Origin: Karalla daura
Lineage: Eukaryota; Chordata; Actinopteri; Chaetodontiformes; Leiognathidae
Length of the DNA stretch: 64,000 nucleotides
NCBI GenBank assembly: GCA_029224185.1
Contig: CM055210.1
Coordinates: forward strand, 10,595,021 to 10,659,020
Direction: 5' to 3'
Positions 33,156 to 44,373 of the stretch are shown here, piece after piece. The stretch's first letter is position 1. Every line of letters starts with the position of its first letter. The notes beneath the pieces are model-generated. The model searched no databases. It worked only from the letters and a program-made list of their open reading frames with translations, and was not told the origin of the DNA. A program made the position numbers and the translations under genes.

Positions 33156-33410
33156 ATGTGGCCCTGGGAGCTACAGTCATATCATAATGTAGCTTTTCTC
33201 CACACAGCAAAAGTGTTTTGTCAAATCAACGGAGAAAATTAATCACATGAAGCACCTGAGTTTCCCATTGCTCAGCAACAGCAATTTGCTGCTCGTGGTG
33301 TTGGGTGTGCGAGTTGCTGGATTTATTAATGAAGCGGTGATGATGACGGGACGGAGCAGATGATTCGATTCGGAGCAGAGGAGCGGGATAAGGTAAATAC
33401 GGCGGGGTGT
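33156..33410. promoter_or_regulatory. Candidate conserved element or short first exon
   Basis: Unique block with trinucleotide-like 'cagcaacagcaatttgctgctc', whose halves are self-complementary (GCAGCAAATTGCTGT on the other strand). It ends at 'gggataag|gtaaatac' near 33391, a fair donor. An ATG at 33248 opens a 38-codon frame with a hydrophobic N-terminal stretch (LLLVVLGVRVAGF) that stops before the donor. Ambiguous. Confidence 0.27.
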
Positions 33411-34395
33411 GTGTGGACGTTTCACAGATTCACGCGCTGATTTGGAATCCAACACTTGTCTATATGTGTATGACCGCAATGCATGCTGTGGCCACTAAAT
33501 TATTCATATCTCTTTTGTTCTACACATTACCCAATCCTCAGAGTAGGAAGCAGAGTGCATCTCGGGGTCCTGTTACAATCCATTTGACTTTAAAACAACT
33601 TTGACTCTGCCTCTGCCTTCGCATCATACACTGTTCGGGACAGACAGTAACATTATATCCGGGGCTGCTCAAAACCAAATAAACATTCGTCTTTGCTCAC
33701 CGAATGCGCTTTTGCGAAATGCATAAATTCACAAAATTAATCTTCCCGGCTTCCACGTGCAGTCAGGCACAGCAATTCAGAAATGAATTAATCACTTCAA
33801 CCCAATTGCCTTGTTTGCATTTTTCAAGGTTATTTTGAACTGATTACACGTAAGCAAGGTTGGTTACGGAGAGAAAATGTGTTATTAACAACAAATAAAC
33901 ACAAGCTGTTTTGTTTTTGTTTGAGTGCTAGAACCGAGCCGTTTTATGGTGAATTATTGAGTTTGAGATACGGTCAGAAAAATATTCCAATTTAGTTTCA
34001 ATTTGTCTCATCTCCACGGTGCAGGTAACTGCTTGTAAATGTTGTTTCGTCTATCTGCGTGGTGATTCATTTTTGAAATAACACTGACTGTCGACAAATT
34101 CCAGTTTTATCAGTGGAAGTCATTTCCGCCGAGGCGTCAAGTAGGGACATTCTTACAGTTAAGTCTGGGAAATAACATTCTGCAACACAATTTGCGAGCT
34201 ATGAACACAAGTTCTGTGTATTTTGATTACTGATCATTGCAAAATATGAGAAACTTGGAAAAAAGTTTTTTTTTTTTTTTACAGAATAATGATCATTAGC
34301 TACCTTGGATTTCCAGGAAGAGACAGAAATTAAATCCAAAGTGCATTTGCTGTATTTTTCGCTAATGCACACAAAAAGACACACATTTTTAGATT
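33411..34395. other. Unique AT-rich non-coding stretch
   Basis: 33650-33860 has conserved-like texture ('gcgaaatgcataaattcac', 'aatgaattaatcacttc'). A T15 run lies at 34266-34280. No coding support. Confidence 0.45.
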
Positions 34396-34425
34396 GCAAA
34401 TGACAATAAAACCGATCCTCATTGG
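34392..34425 (+). repeat. Possible LINE 3' tail motif
   Basis: 'gcaaatgacaataaaaccg' matches the 'gacaataaa' box that closes L2-type LINEs. No tail repeats follow and no body is seen upstream, so this is only a possibility. Confidence 0.25.
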
Positions 34426-36655
34426 ATTTTGTAAAGAAAGACCATTGACAATACGCCGTGCTTTTGGCTGTTATGAAATGTTAACATCTGCCTTTGATGG
34501 ATGTTTGAACTGATACACAAATATAACCAAAAGGCTCAAACTCCTTCACGCACGTCATTTTCTTTCTTTAGGCGATAAGACGACATTCTCCGCACATAAT
34601 CGGAGTCACCCGGCTACATCCTCTCTTTCCCCAGTTTACTCTATACGACATAATCCCTCTTTGTTCGCTTTCCACACAGAAAGCCGACCGGTTCACAGGG
34701 GCCGCTTTGAAAACGTCTCTTTTCACGGGGGTCTGTACAGGAGGAGGACATAAAAAGATTTAGATCCGAGATTAATTGAAGATGGACCTTTACAAGAAAT
34801 GAGAGAAGGACAGTGCGATTGTCCCAAACCATAGCCAGATAATAGTGTCTTGGCTGCAGGGATCCCTCCGGAGGTGTCTCTAAGCCTCAAACAATGGAAG
34901 AAAAATAACCTTGCGGTAGCCCATGCTGACACTCGGCCCACCCAGTGCAGATTGGTACCATTGTGCCACGCGGGCAATCTTAATTAGTTTTGACGTCACT
35001 GCCCTGCTGATTGTATTGATCCGGGCTTGAAGTTTATCTCCAGAGATCACAATTTGTGAAGGGAAACTTGCAGTTTGAGATTTTCCAACCATGACCAATC
35101 AATGCTTTCTGGGAATTCCTCCTTCTGGGTAAATGCTGGGTGTAACCCATTCGTGTCACCAGTCGCCTATGACAAAAATCGCCCGAGTGACTAAAACGCA
35201 GCTCTCCAATCATGCCCCAAAGTCGTTGTATGAAATCTTAATGAGGTGCTTCATCTGACAGCATTTAATATGTAAAACCTGCGTGCGAAATGAAGGGTAT
35301 GAAATTCAATTTGACCCTGTCTGGCTTCCCTCTTCCTTTCAACAACCGGATCACAAAATTTCTATCTTGTTTCATGTTCATTTCAGGTATCTTCGTCCAC
35401 GGTCTGATATTTCAAGGTGGTTGTGAAAAGGAGTCAAGGCTGTAAGTCAAGCTGCCGTGTGCCGCCACACCTGCGTTATTCCATCTTCACAGGCCCTACC
35501 GGCTGCAGCGAAGCCATCTCTCACTGCTCTAAGGTCCTGTCATACATTCTTTATGATGGCCCGGTAACCAGACACAGGATTGGTCAGGAATTCAGCTCGG
35601 AGGGGAAAAGGACGGGGAGGGAGGGGAGGGGAGACAAATGCAATGCTGTCAATATATCACGGGAGACAGGGACAGATTTGATGATCAAGGCCTGACTGAG
35701 ACAGGTTTAAGCAGCAGCATCAGCAACCTGTTTGTGTCTGCCGTGATCCTGACGGATAAGCAATCTGCCTGCAACATCACCTCAGCCCTGACAGAATGTG
35801 ATTCAGCCCCAACTAGACATGAAAAGATGGCTCTCTCACAGTGGATTGGGAACAAGCAGAAATCAATTCAAAAGGCTGGGGCAAAGGGGTCTCTATTTGC
35901 TACGAAAAACCAGTTAACTCAAATGGGCTTTGTCTGTATATTAAAACATCATCATGTGGAAAATCATTTATAAAACAGATCATAAAATACCAGAAAAATA
36001 CCAGGAAGGTCTCTGTGGAAATGGAGGGGGGCATTGTCGTGTGAACCCTAACCCCCAACCCTCTGTAACAGCCACACGAGTTAGTCCAACAAGCCGTCTC
36101 TTCCTCTTAGCATCTAACCACAGAAGGCATCCATAGCAGCTGCAGCCTGGCTAATGGCAGCTGTATGCTAATGTCCTCCTCTGAGTCAGCAAACGCAGCC
36201 AAGTTCATGGCCGCTCGCCACAGCTCGCAATCTCCTGTGTGAGCCCCGGCTCTCTAACAAGTCAGGGAAGAATCGTCGTGGAGGCAGATAGCCGAGCCCC
36301 GAGTAGGATTTCGCTTTGTTTGAAAGAATTTCTGCAGACGTGTGCTAGCGGGCTGGAAAGTGACAGGGAGGATCACCCAACTGCAAGACCTGGAAAGTGC
36401 TGCTCAGTGTCTAATTTGTAAAGATACATTACATAACTCTCTTGGCCTCATTCGAGTGAGAGCGGCTGAGAGGAAATCACAAAGTGATACAGTGATAAAC
36501 ACGTCCGTAACACCTTGAAACTAGCAAATTGTAACCAATTCAACGATGCAACACCTTCTTTATGAAAACAGTATTTTTGATGAGTTAAATTGATGATCGC
36601 ACCTCAAAGTAAATAGGAAATGAGCGAAATGAGGTGGTTTAGGTGTGACGCTGCT
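34426..36655. other. Unique non-coding stretch
   Basis: Contains acceptor-like 'cattttctttctttag' ending at about 34572 and 'ttgtttcatgttcatttcag' ending at about 35387, without a good matching donor except a weak GCT|GTAAGT near 35442. Frames at 35417-35695 and 35638-35973 are domainless. A GGGGA-rich patch lies near 35600-35632. Confidence 0.4.
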
Positions 36656-36659
36656 GTTG

Positions 36660-37070
36660 CATCACATGTATCTGCGGATTTTTTCATTGATTGGGTGGCA
36701 ACGAACAGCACTGACGTGTGCCCTCCTACTGCTGATTGGTTGAAGTCGACCTGCGCTCGATGGTGACGGACAGATGGTTCGTCCAATCACCTGCCAAGAA
36801 GCTCTGGAAAGCTGCTGTCCCCGCTCCTGAACGATCTTCGCGGGTGACTTCCCAGATGGTCGTGCGTAGCAAACCATCTGCCGTGTGAGGTGATTATGTA
36901 GCGGGAGTCGTCGAGCCACGAACCGCACCTGTAGCTCAGTCAGAGCTCGGCCATCAAGTTAGGAGCCACTGGGTTTCGTCTACGAGGTGAAAACCGAACG
37001 TCCCACACAATTTTTTCGGAGTCACCCTCCTCATCTTTCGATATTGCCGGTTAATTGCGAAACGTGAGTA
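36660..37070. promoter_or_regulatory. CCAAT-box cluster, promoter candidate
   Basis: Three NF-Y-type boxes sit at near-regular spacing: ATTGG at 36690-36694, ATTGG at 36735-36739 and CCAAT at 36783-36787. The CRE-like 'tgacgtgt' lies near 36712. CpG density rises through 36750-37060. A donor-like 'gcgaaac|gtgagtat' follows at 37063/37064. CCAAT repeats with CpG enrichment and a downstream donor suit a TATA-less promoter with a plus-strand first exon. No transcript evidence exists here. The 88-codon minus frame across it is not recognisable. Confidence 0.35.
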
Positions 37071-37224
37071 TAATCATGTCAGAGACTCCGCTTGGCCGAG
37101 GCATTTTGTTCTCTTTACATCCGCTCTAGAGCAAATTCACCAACTGATGCATTTCTTGTTCAAACAGTGACAGCTGCTGAGATAATAAATTTAACATTAT
37201 TCATGGCCAAGCCCTAATTGCGCT

Positions 37225-37400
37225 CATTATGTTCACAGCAGAGGAAGAGATGGAGAGGCTCTCGCCTGAGGATGAAAGACTGTACCTGCATATACTGTAC
37301 CGCATGTACTTCATGATCAAGAGCCTCTTTTTCTATTACTCACTCACCCTCTTACTTCTTTCCCTCGCTTTGTCTCTGACAACCTCATGTCTAGACTCTC
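37225..37400 (+). other. Short open frame with acidic N-terminus and hydrophobic segment
   Basis: ATG at 37229 opens a frame beginning MFTAEEEMERLSPEDERLYL followed by a hydrophobic Phe/Tyr/Leu-rich stretch, which could be a membrane helix, then runs into a CA array (Thr-His run) and stops at 37444. The first 45 residues look more protein-like than most frames here, but the terminal repeat, absence of flanking splice support and short length argue against a gene. Confidence 0.15.
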
Positions 37401-37412
37401 TCTTTAACACAT

Positions 37413-37434
37413 GCACACACACACACACACACAC
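37413..37434. repeat. (CA)n microsatellite
   Basis: Eleven CA units. The overlapping plus frame ends in a Thr-His run because of it. Confidence 0.9.
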
Positions 37435-37540
37435 CTCATCATAGAATCCAGAGGTATGAAAGCGAGGTGAGACAACTTCAGCATGGTAAGCTCATTAATC
37501 AGCAGTCCACAAACAAAACTGATCCGAGTCCCATTGCAGG

Positions 37541-37632
37541 ACTGATGTGTGCGTGTGTGTGTCTGTGTGTGTGTGTGTGTATGTGTGTGTGACACGCATC
37601 TGCATGTGCACACATGCACACATGCGCACTGT
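37541..37632. repeat. (GT)n microsatellite with CA-type 3' part
   Basis: Interrupted GT array (37546-37590), then 'gacacgcatctgcatgtgca' and 'cacatgcacacatgcgcac', so GT-rich and CA-rich halves face each other and could fold back imperfectly. Confidence 0.85.
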
Positions 37633-37634
37633 GA

Positions 37635-38155
37635 TATGTAAATGCAGACAGATGCTCTTGCATAACATTTGCAAGTCATTCCCTTAAAATTAATAACTAT
37701 CTGAGCACGGAGTTCTGCTTTAAAGCAGGTGCACTGGGCTCTGGTAGCGGGTTCTGTAGATAGTTTTGTAGTTGAGCGTTGAGAGAGGAAGGGGTGGGAA
37801 AGTAGTTCTTAATGGTCTCCAGAAGTCACACAGAAGGTGAATGAGAAAAGGACAGATCTTTTTTTATTCCAGCAGTTTCTATTAAAAACACAAGTGCCTG
37901 CCGGCTCCCTGGCATTTCTCCGCAGGCTTCGAGCCGTCGGGGAATCCAACCCTTGAGCTGCATGCCTGTGTTTGACAAGCAGGTGACACTGCGTCAATCA
38001 AGAGGTGGTGCAGAGAATGTCGTAAAAAAAAGAAGAAAAAAAACCCCACAAGATGGCACAGCTATTCCTCACCATCTCGGGTGGCGACCGAGCGAGGCAC
38101 ACAGTGAGTTGGGCTCGTTCGGAGTGCCCGTCGTGCTTTGAGGACGTTTCCCAGA
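37635..38155. other. Unique non-coding stretch
   Basis: A/G low-complexity near 38025-38045. Otherwise unremarkable sequence without motif or gene support. Confidence 0.5.
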
Positions 38156-38610
38156 CAGCCCTGTGAAAATGGCGGCGGCTGATATGATTTAATGTTCATT
38201 TTCACGCCGGGTCGCGATCACAATGACTCTTTGTCCGCCGCTTTCTGATCCGTTAGATGGGAGATTGATGTCAGCCAGTGTCTCGATATTGTAAGATTTC
38301 CCCAAAGGCCACGGTACAAGCATCCAAAATCTGTGTGGGGCCCTTACTATTGTCACGCTCCGTTGTGAAAGTGCCTTAACACCCCAAAACGGTGCAGGCA
38401 CGATACGTCTTTAAACAAAAGATCAGCTCTGCCCTGTTTTGATGTGGGAATAAACCGATTAGTTCAGCGGAGATAATGTCATTGTTATCGATCCCCTTCA
38501 TGTTTATGCTAATTACAAGTCCATAAATCTTTACAAACGGATTTAGCCGGTGATGGAATTAATTGTAAGCTATTCCGCTGGCTTTTCCCTACGTTCCTCC
38601 TCAGGTCGGT
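38156..38610. promoter_or_regulatory. Candidate conserved element with YY1-type site
   Basis: AAAATGGCGGC at 38166-38176 matches the extended YY1 site (AANATGGCGGC), common near promoters. Then come 'gatatgatttaatgttcatt', 'cgggtcgcgatcacaatgac' and, at 38450-38590, 'gataatgtcattgttatcg', 'catgtttatgctaattacaa' and 'ggaattaattgtaagctatt'. Motif-dense, repeat-free and non-coding. Among the best enhancer-like blocks here. Confidence 0.4.
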
Positions 38611-40075
38611 TGATGTCTTATGGATTTAGTGTTGTTAATGATGGATTTGGTTGGCGGAGTTGGCAAAAGAGAAATGCAGAAGAGAACTTTTTTTTTTTTT
38701 CGCAGGAACTAAGTTGAATGTATCCATTTTTCATTATCGCTGACGCCCTGCAGTTGTTTTTGCATGTAAAAAGAGGGTGCATTATTCAATCATGAAGCAG
38801 CTAAATATAAACAGATTAAATTTTGAATGTTTGTCAAAGCCGTTCACTGGGAGAGCTGTCAGTGTAACCCAGTTTTAAATGCCTCTCTTGTGCAATCATT
38901 TCATCTCATTACACAACAGCACTGTGATAAAAAAGGGTCACGGACTCTTGACTAAATCCTTTCATTTTGAGATAATCTCTTCTTGTCAGTAGAGCTTTTA
39001 GCACATAATCAGGAGGTTAACAGGTCATCTCACCTACAGTAGTATTGTCATTGTTTTGACAGAAAAAAAATCAATATTGTAGCAGTTTTTTTTGGTAAGT
39101 CTGTTCACAACTTGTAGTTGTTGATATCCTAAGCTTTTTCAAATGCAGTAGAAGATGTCTAATACTAGAGGAGGCCATTAAGTGTGCCACGGTCAGGTCA
39201 AGCTCCCATAGTGTGCACATCTGACCAATGGGGAGGAAATACCTGCTGTTCTTTTGAGATTGACTAATATTACACCTTTCCTTTGCCTCTGTGATGCATT
39301 TTCCCCTGTAGCTCTGACAATTCTTCAATAACCTTGACATTGTGCAACCACCCCTGTGGGTCAGTTCCTCCTTCCTTCGCTCTGAGGCTTTTCTGGCTCA
39401 AGTTCATGGCAAGTGCCATAAGGTTTGCTTTGATTGCAATGATGTGATAGGTGTAACCATGGCCACTGTGTATCCACAGTAAGGGGCTAATATGAGATTG
39501 TTTAAATGTACTCAGGGTTTTTTTTTCTCCAAGGTTATGGTTCAAATTGTCTTCAGCAGGTTGCTGATTACTGTCACCACCGCTCTATTACTTACAGGCG
39601 TTGTTTCAGAATCACAGTTGCTACAGTTGGCCTCTCTCACATTTTCTACACTGTTTTGTTAATTGGTTACAAAACAGCTGTGATACATGAAAATGAACAT
39701 CTCACCCTGGCATCAGGATTTTTGCATGCAGGATTAACAGAATTACAAGGGCACTAGACCTTGCGTCATTCACACAGTTGTGCTGCAACGATAGGTTTTT
39801 CCCATGTGATAATGCTATTTAATCATCTAATCTGTGCCTGGGATTACAATTAACAGCCCAAACCTCCATCCCAACACAATGAGAATTAAACCATTTTTTT
39901 TGTCTAAACAGACAGCGGTTCCCAGCAATAACTGCCCTCTAATCTCCATTTACTGCATTCACTCCTCTGCTAAATCCCAAATGGGATTGTATTTATCCGG
40001 CATGACAGTAGGATGTTGGATTCATCTCTACCTAACAGTGCTGCTGGTGGTGGTGGAGGTGGTGGTGGGGGGCAA
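38611..40075. other. Unique non-coding stretch
   Basis: T12 run followed by an acceptor-like 'tcgcag' at 38701-38706 without a donor. A GGT-type trinucleotide patch lies at about 40040-40070. Frames at 39270-39545, 39506-39757 and 39834-40199 show no domain. Confidence 0.45.
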
Positions 40076-40560
40076 GCAGCCTGATGACCTGCCGCGTATG
40101 AGTTCAGATTTTATAAGACAAATGAGATCAGCACGGAGAGCTGATGCTGGCCCCGCTCAGTCAACGAGGCATTTGAAGAGTTCCGGGCACAGCCGTTGAG
40201 AGCATAAGGGAAGACACACCGCAAAAGAGAAACCGGCCATTATTATTTCTGCCTACGCATACGCAATCCATTTTTAAAAAGCTAATTTAAGAGTAAAAAT
40301 AGCTGATTTTTTAATGTCTCTGAACCCCCTCTCTTTTTTTTTCTCCTCTGGTTTTGGGAACACACTATTAAATCCATGCTGAGCAGCGTGCACAATCATA
40401 ATCCAGAGCCTCCAGTGTTCACGCTGAGTAATACAGGCTTAACAATTAGTCATGTCAAACAATTATCAACGTACGTCACCGATTTGCAATTTTGCTTTCG
40501 GAGAGCAGACCATTATTGAATTAACTCCATTTGAGCATGCTTAATTCAGTCTTTCTGCTG
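40076..40560. promoter_or_regulatory. Candidate conserved non-coding element
   Basis: Two adjacent motif-rich parts separated by a T9 run: 40090-40315 ('aagctaatttaagagtaaaa', 'cggccattattatttctgcc') and 40375-40560 ('gcttaacaattagtcatgtc', 'aaacaattatcaacgtacgt', 'gcatgcttaattcag'). AACAAT/ACAATTA suggests SOX plus homeodomain cores. No coding support. Confidence 0.37.
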
Positions 40561-40949
40561 CTCTGAACATGACAGTTAGACAAAATAATGCCCAGAAGTC
40601 CTCCCCATCCTCTGGCAACAAGCACATTCTGCACCAGGGCGATACACAGTCAGTGGGGACACGTCTGTCTCTTAAGGCAATGCAGGTTTTACAAGACTCC
40701 AGTGATGTGCCGTTGGGCAGCTGGAAAGCAAACTCTATTTACTGTTGTGGCATTAATACATTCATACGTAATGGAAGTGGCCGTAATGTAAATTGTGGCA
40801 CAACAAATGTGTACAAAAGGGTAAAAACGGTGAAAGGTGTGGAGAGAGTCACCTCCTCGAAGTTGTTTGTCCTTGTCAACATGCCATTACAGAGATATCC
40901 TGTTTAAGATGGTATAGATAGACTATCAATATTTTTCCACCGTCCGAGT

Positions 40950-41185
40950 GAAGCTGCTGATAACAAAGCGCCGTGGCAATTTCAGCACACACTGCATCGC
41001 TTTTAATTAAGAGGACATTACGGTCAAGGCATGTTCAGTTTCACATGTCACGGTATTGATCGGGTTTTAACGGGGAAACATTGTGATGCTGCACAGCACG
41101 CTGATAGGGTGCGAGGCACTAGCCGTGCCACACTCTCCTTTTCCATTAGCGGCTCATATATTGTCCGCGCTACATGTTGGAGGAG
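40950..41185. promoter_or_regulatory. Candidate conserved non-coding element
   Basis: 'cgcttttaattaagaggaca' (TTAATTAA core), 'gtcacggtattgatcggg' and 'gcactagccgtgccacac' occur in unique, CpG-bearing sequence free of repeats. No supported frame. Confidence 0.33.
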
Positions 41186-41755
41186 GAAAATGGAATGGTA
41201 ATAAACTTTCTATTAAGATGTTTTCCATATATTGTCTCATTTTAATGTCCAAAAAAGTGGGTACGTGTTGTAAAATCAATGATATAACAAAGTGATTCAT
41301 AAAGGTGGCCTTAGGTTCACATAATATTTCATTTCATTGTGTGATAAAATGGGCTGTTAAATTCACTTTGCACTGCTCTTATGTCTGCTAAAAGGTTGCA
41401 TATCATCATTTAATGCAAAAATGGTGCCTCTGTTAACCTCCGTTTTCCCTATCTCACACATAGCGCTCGTACGATTCCTTGTGTGAAAACAGCGTGGCCT
41501 ATTTTCACCTCTCGGACCAACAGGAAGTACAGTAAGCCTCCCGTGAACAGTAATTTGTCTTAATCACCAGCCGTCTGTAACAGACAAACTGGATGCATTC
41601 GTGTGGAGTGTGGCACAGGGAAAAACCCAACAGCCTAGCATTATCATGCATTAAGATGGATCGTCAAATGACAGCAGAAACAAAAAGCAACATCTATCTC
41701 TTTATGAATAACCTTGCCTGCTCCAAACTACCGTGGGCTCGGGGGTACGGTTTGA
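41186..41755. other. Unique non-coding stretch
   Basis: AT-rich, then ordinary sequence. No repeats or coding signals are supported. Confidence 0.5.
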
Positions 41756-41765
41756 ATGTGTGTGT

Positions 41766-41806
41766 CGCGCGCGCACACACACACACACACACGCATGCGC
41801 GCATGC
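41766..41806. repeat. Alternating purine-pyrimidine tract (CG, CA, CG)
   Basis: Forty-one bases of strict pyrimidine-purine alternation: a CG block, then a CA array, then CGCATGCGCGCATGC. CG-rich alternation at both ends of a CA array is the classic Z-DNA-prone arrangement. Confidence 0.85.
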
Positions 41807-43820
41807 TTGCACGCAGATCTGTGTCTGTAGCCAGCTCGTTCACGTTAAGCTCCTTTTTCTTCATAACAAGAGTCGTCTTGAAAAAACATGGAAACAGCTA
41901 GATGGATTCAAAGATCCATCCATCTTCATGACAGTCATTGTTAACTAACAATCCACAGACTTTGATCTGAAACTGCTATTGATTAAGATATTATGTACTT
42001 TGTGGGGAACGTCACTGAAATCCATCGCAAACCTGACTCTACACCGACCGCAGACGCAGCCCCCTTCTGAGAATCACACAATGAAGTTTTTAAAGCCATT
42101 TTTCAACTCTACTGTGGGTGTGCTATTTTCAAAAGCTGTATTTCGAAATGGGACTCCTTTAAAAAAATGTGTCCAGTGTATTGCAATCTTACTTGTAGCA
42201 GTTTTATCCTCTAATGGTAAACAAACTGCCCTCTTTATTGCTTTTCTACCACCGCGGACAGATGCTTCACCACTTGCACGACAAAACTGAGCCACAGCTC
42301 CCAACATATGGACTCCACAAGCACGAAGAAAGCCAAATCAAATGACTGCAGACCTAAACTCTGTGACACCAGCCTATAGCGCTAAGACAGACAAAGAATG
42401 GACAACTACTCCTGTGTCTTAACCCTGTCCGAACATGCAAATGCTCCAACCTAACATGCTTGCCTCTGACTGTGTTCGTAAGGTGGAAAATGCCTGAGGA
42501 AGCGACCGCATGTCCCGATGCAGCTACCCATTAAAGCCTCACCTTACCCTTTATCACTAACTGAGACTGCACAGTTTTCTTGAGCACGAGAGACAAAATA
42601 ATCAGCTCCCAGCAGAGAGAAGAACTATTATCAGAAAGCCAAACTTGAGTCTGGGAGGAGCTGCAGCGGTGGCCCAGTGAATATCTCGATTCTGTGAAAT
42701 GCAAAATCCCAAAACATCTTGCAAGGTCAAGCACAAAAAAAAAGAAAAAGAAATGAAGATAAAGACCAAGACAGCACAATATTTTCTGTCTGGTGTGTAT
42801 CTATCTGAGCTGACCATATGTCAAATGTACTTCACCCTCATGGCACTACGAGGCTTGTGAGATGTGACAGCCAATGAGTGAGTGTCTTTTCCAACAAGGG
42901 CCTGCCACCAGCTCAGTCACTGAGGCAAAGGGTCAGACAGAGGCTGTGCATTGCAGATAGCGCAACAAAAGAATGAACAGGATACTAAATTTTGAATAGG
43001 CTCATCGGGAGACTCTCCTGGTCTGCTCTCAAACAACACGTCCAGCAATCCACCCAATGCCCAATTTACATCAGGCTATGTTTCATCTGTAAGCAGACAA
43101 ACCCGTGTTTTAAGATAGATAACCTCTGAGCTGCTGGGTTATTATTTAGTTAATGAAAGGAAGTGGAGTCCAAGTTACAGTATAGGCTCGATTTATGCTA
43201 CCAGTAATTGGGGGGCTGTGTAGGTCTATCAGCCACAGCCATAACAGCCTCTCAGTCATTAATTCACAGTCCCATTTACTTGATTTCCATCCTTAATTCC
43301 CTTTCACCTACTGCATCCTGCCTCTGTCTCTGAATAGACCCTCCCTCACCATTCAACTTATTCAGCTGCCATCCGCTGTACCTCACCAGTCCCATTTATA
43401 ACGGACTATCGTAAAATGTGATTAAGGAAGAACAAAATGAAGAAATTGATTGTCTGTTTCTGCAACACACACTGCTTTTGGCTCCTTGTTTGCGAGTCTG
43501 GTGATGGAATCCGTGCTGTATTGAGTGGAGCCAATCCCCTGTGTTGCCTGAGTGGATCATGGGGTAAGCTCTTAATTACTCTGAGGGACAGCTCAGTGGC
43601 ATTATGAGCTGTGTAAACACACAAACAAGAAATCAGGACTCACTGAGCTTGGAGGATGACAATTCATCCCGCACACACTCGCTCTTAAAAGCAGTATGTA
43701 AACACCAGATAATGCAAGTTTGACAGGAGGCCTAGAATTTTGAGTGACATCCACAAAAGGCCTGGTGGAAACTACGCCATTTATAGCACGTCTCTTGTTA
43801 GAAGCGGGGGGAAAAAAAAC
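41807..43820. other. Unique non-coding stretch
   Basis: Mixed sequence with short domainless frames on both strands. An A9 run lies near 42735. No repeat family is recognised. Confidence 0.5.
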
Positions 43821-43821
43821 T

Positions 43822-44373
43822 TTATATGTTCATAGGATTTGGTGGAAACAATAGATAACTAGAGCTAAACTTGGAGAATATATTTGACAAAATTTTGGAA
43901 GGCGCCAGAATGAATAATTCCCCAATAAGAATAGAGCGGAATGGTAAAAACAAACAAAATCTGCTCTGAATCAAATGGTTATTTCCATGGCCCAAGTACC
44001 ACTCCTTCACCGAAATGTGCAAACTGGTTTTTGTATTTACTTTTGTGGTAAGGCTAATTTCAATTGGGCATAAGGGAAAAATTAACCTCTTTGAAATAAT
44101 AAGACTGTTGAGCCATGAGATAAGCATTGAAAGAGCAAGTTTGTACAGAAAAGGATTAAGATGATCATTGCCTGAACAATTCTTGTACGTACAAATCAAT
44201 ATTTTTACTGTGTTTACACAAACCAATTGTCTCCCGCCATTATGTGTTCCATATGGGAATACATAATGGCGATGCTGAAAGCGCAAACATGTCCTGAAAG
44301 CGTATGTTAGAACACAGACTAATTTGACACCTAATCTATAGTAAACGGCACAGAACCCCTTAAATTCCCACAA
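43822..44373 (-). other. Longest open frame in the window (183 codons), unassigned
   Basis: An open frame on the minus strand in AT-rich sequence. The translation is rich in Leu, Ile, Phe, Ser and Cys, without a domain, signal or repeat that I recognise. Across roughly 64 kb and six frames a frame this long is uncommon but not impossible by chance. The 33-bp hairpin at 44237-44269 lies inside. It could be a decayed element fragment or an exon of a lncRNA. It is not called a CDS. Confidence 0.2.
44237..44269. other. 33-bp near-palindrome (hairpin)
   Basis: Arms CCATTATGTGTTCC and GGAATACATAATGG pair at 13 of 14 positions, with the remaining pair a G:T wobble, around a 5-nt loop 'atatg'. It lies in unique AT-rich sequence. 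Confidence 0.75.

Noticed and set aside
35388..35442. 55-nt microexon candidate
   Set aside because: Good acceptor 'gttcatttcag' and one open frame, but the donor GCT|GTAAGT is weak at -1 and the peptide is unrecognisable. Left as a remark in the region entry.
36042..36065. Second telomere-like spot 'aaccctaacccccaacc'
   Set aside because: Only one and a half hexamers with irregular spacing. Not a telomeric array.
37229..37444. Small membrane protein frame
   Set aside because: N-terminus looks protein-like, but the frame ends in a CA array and has no promoter, splice or homolog support from sequence alone.
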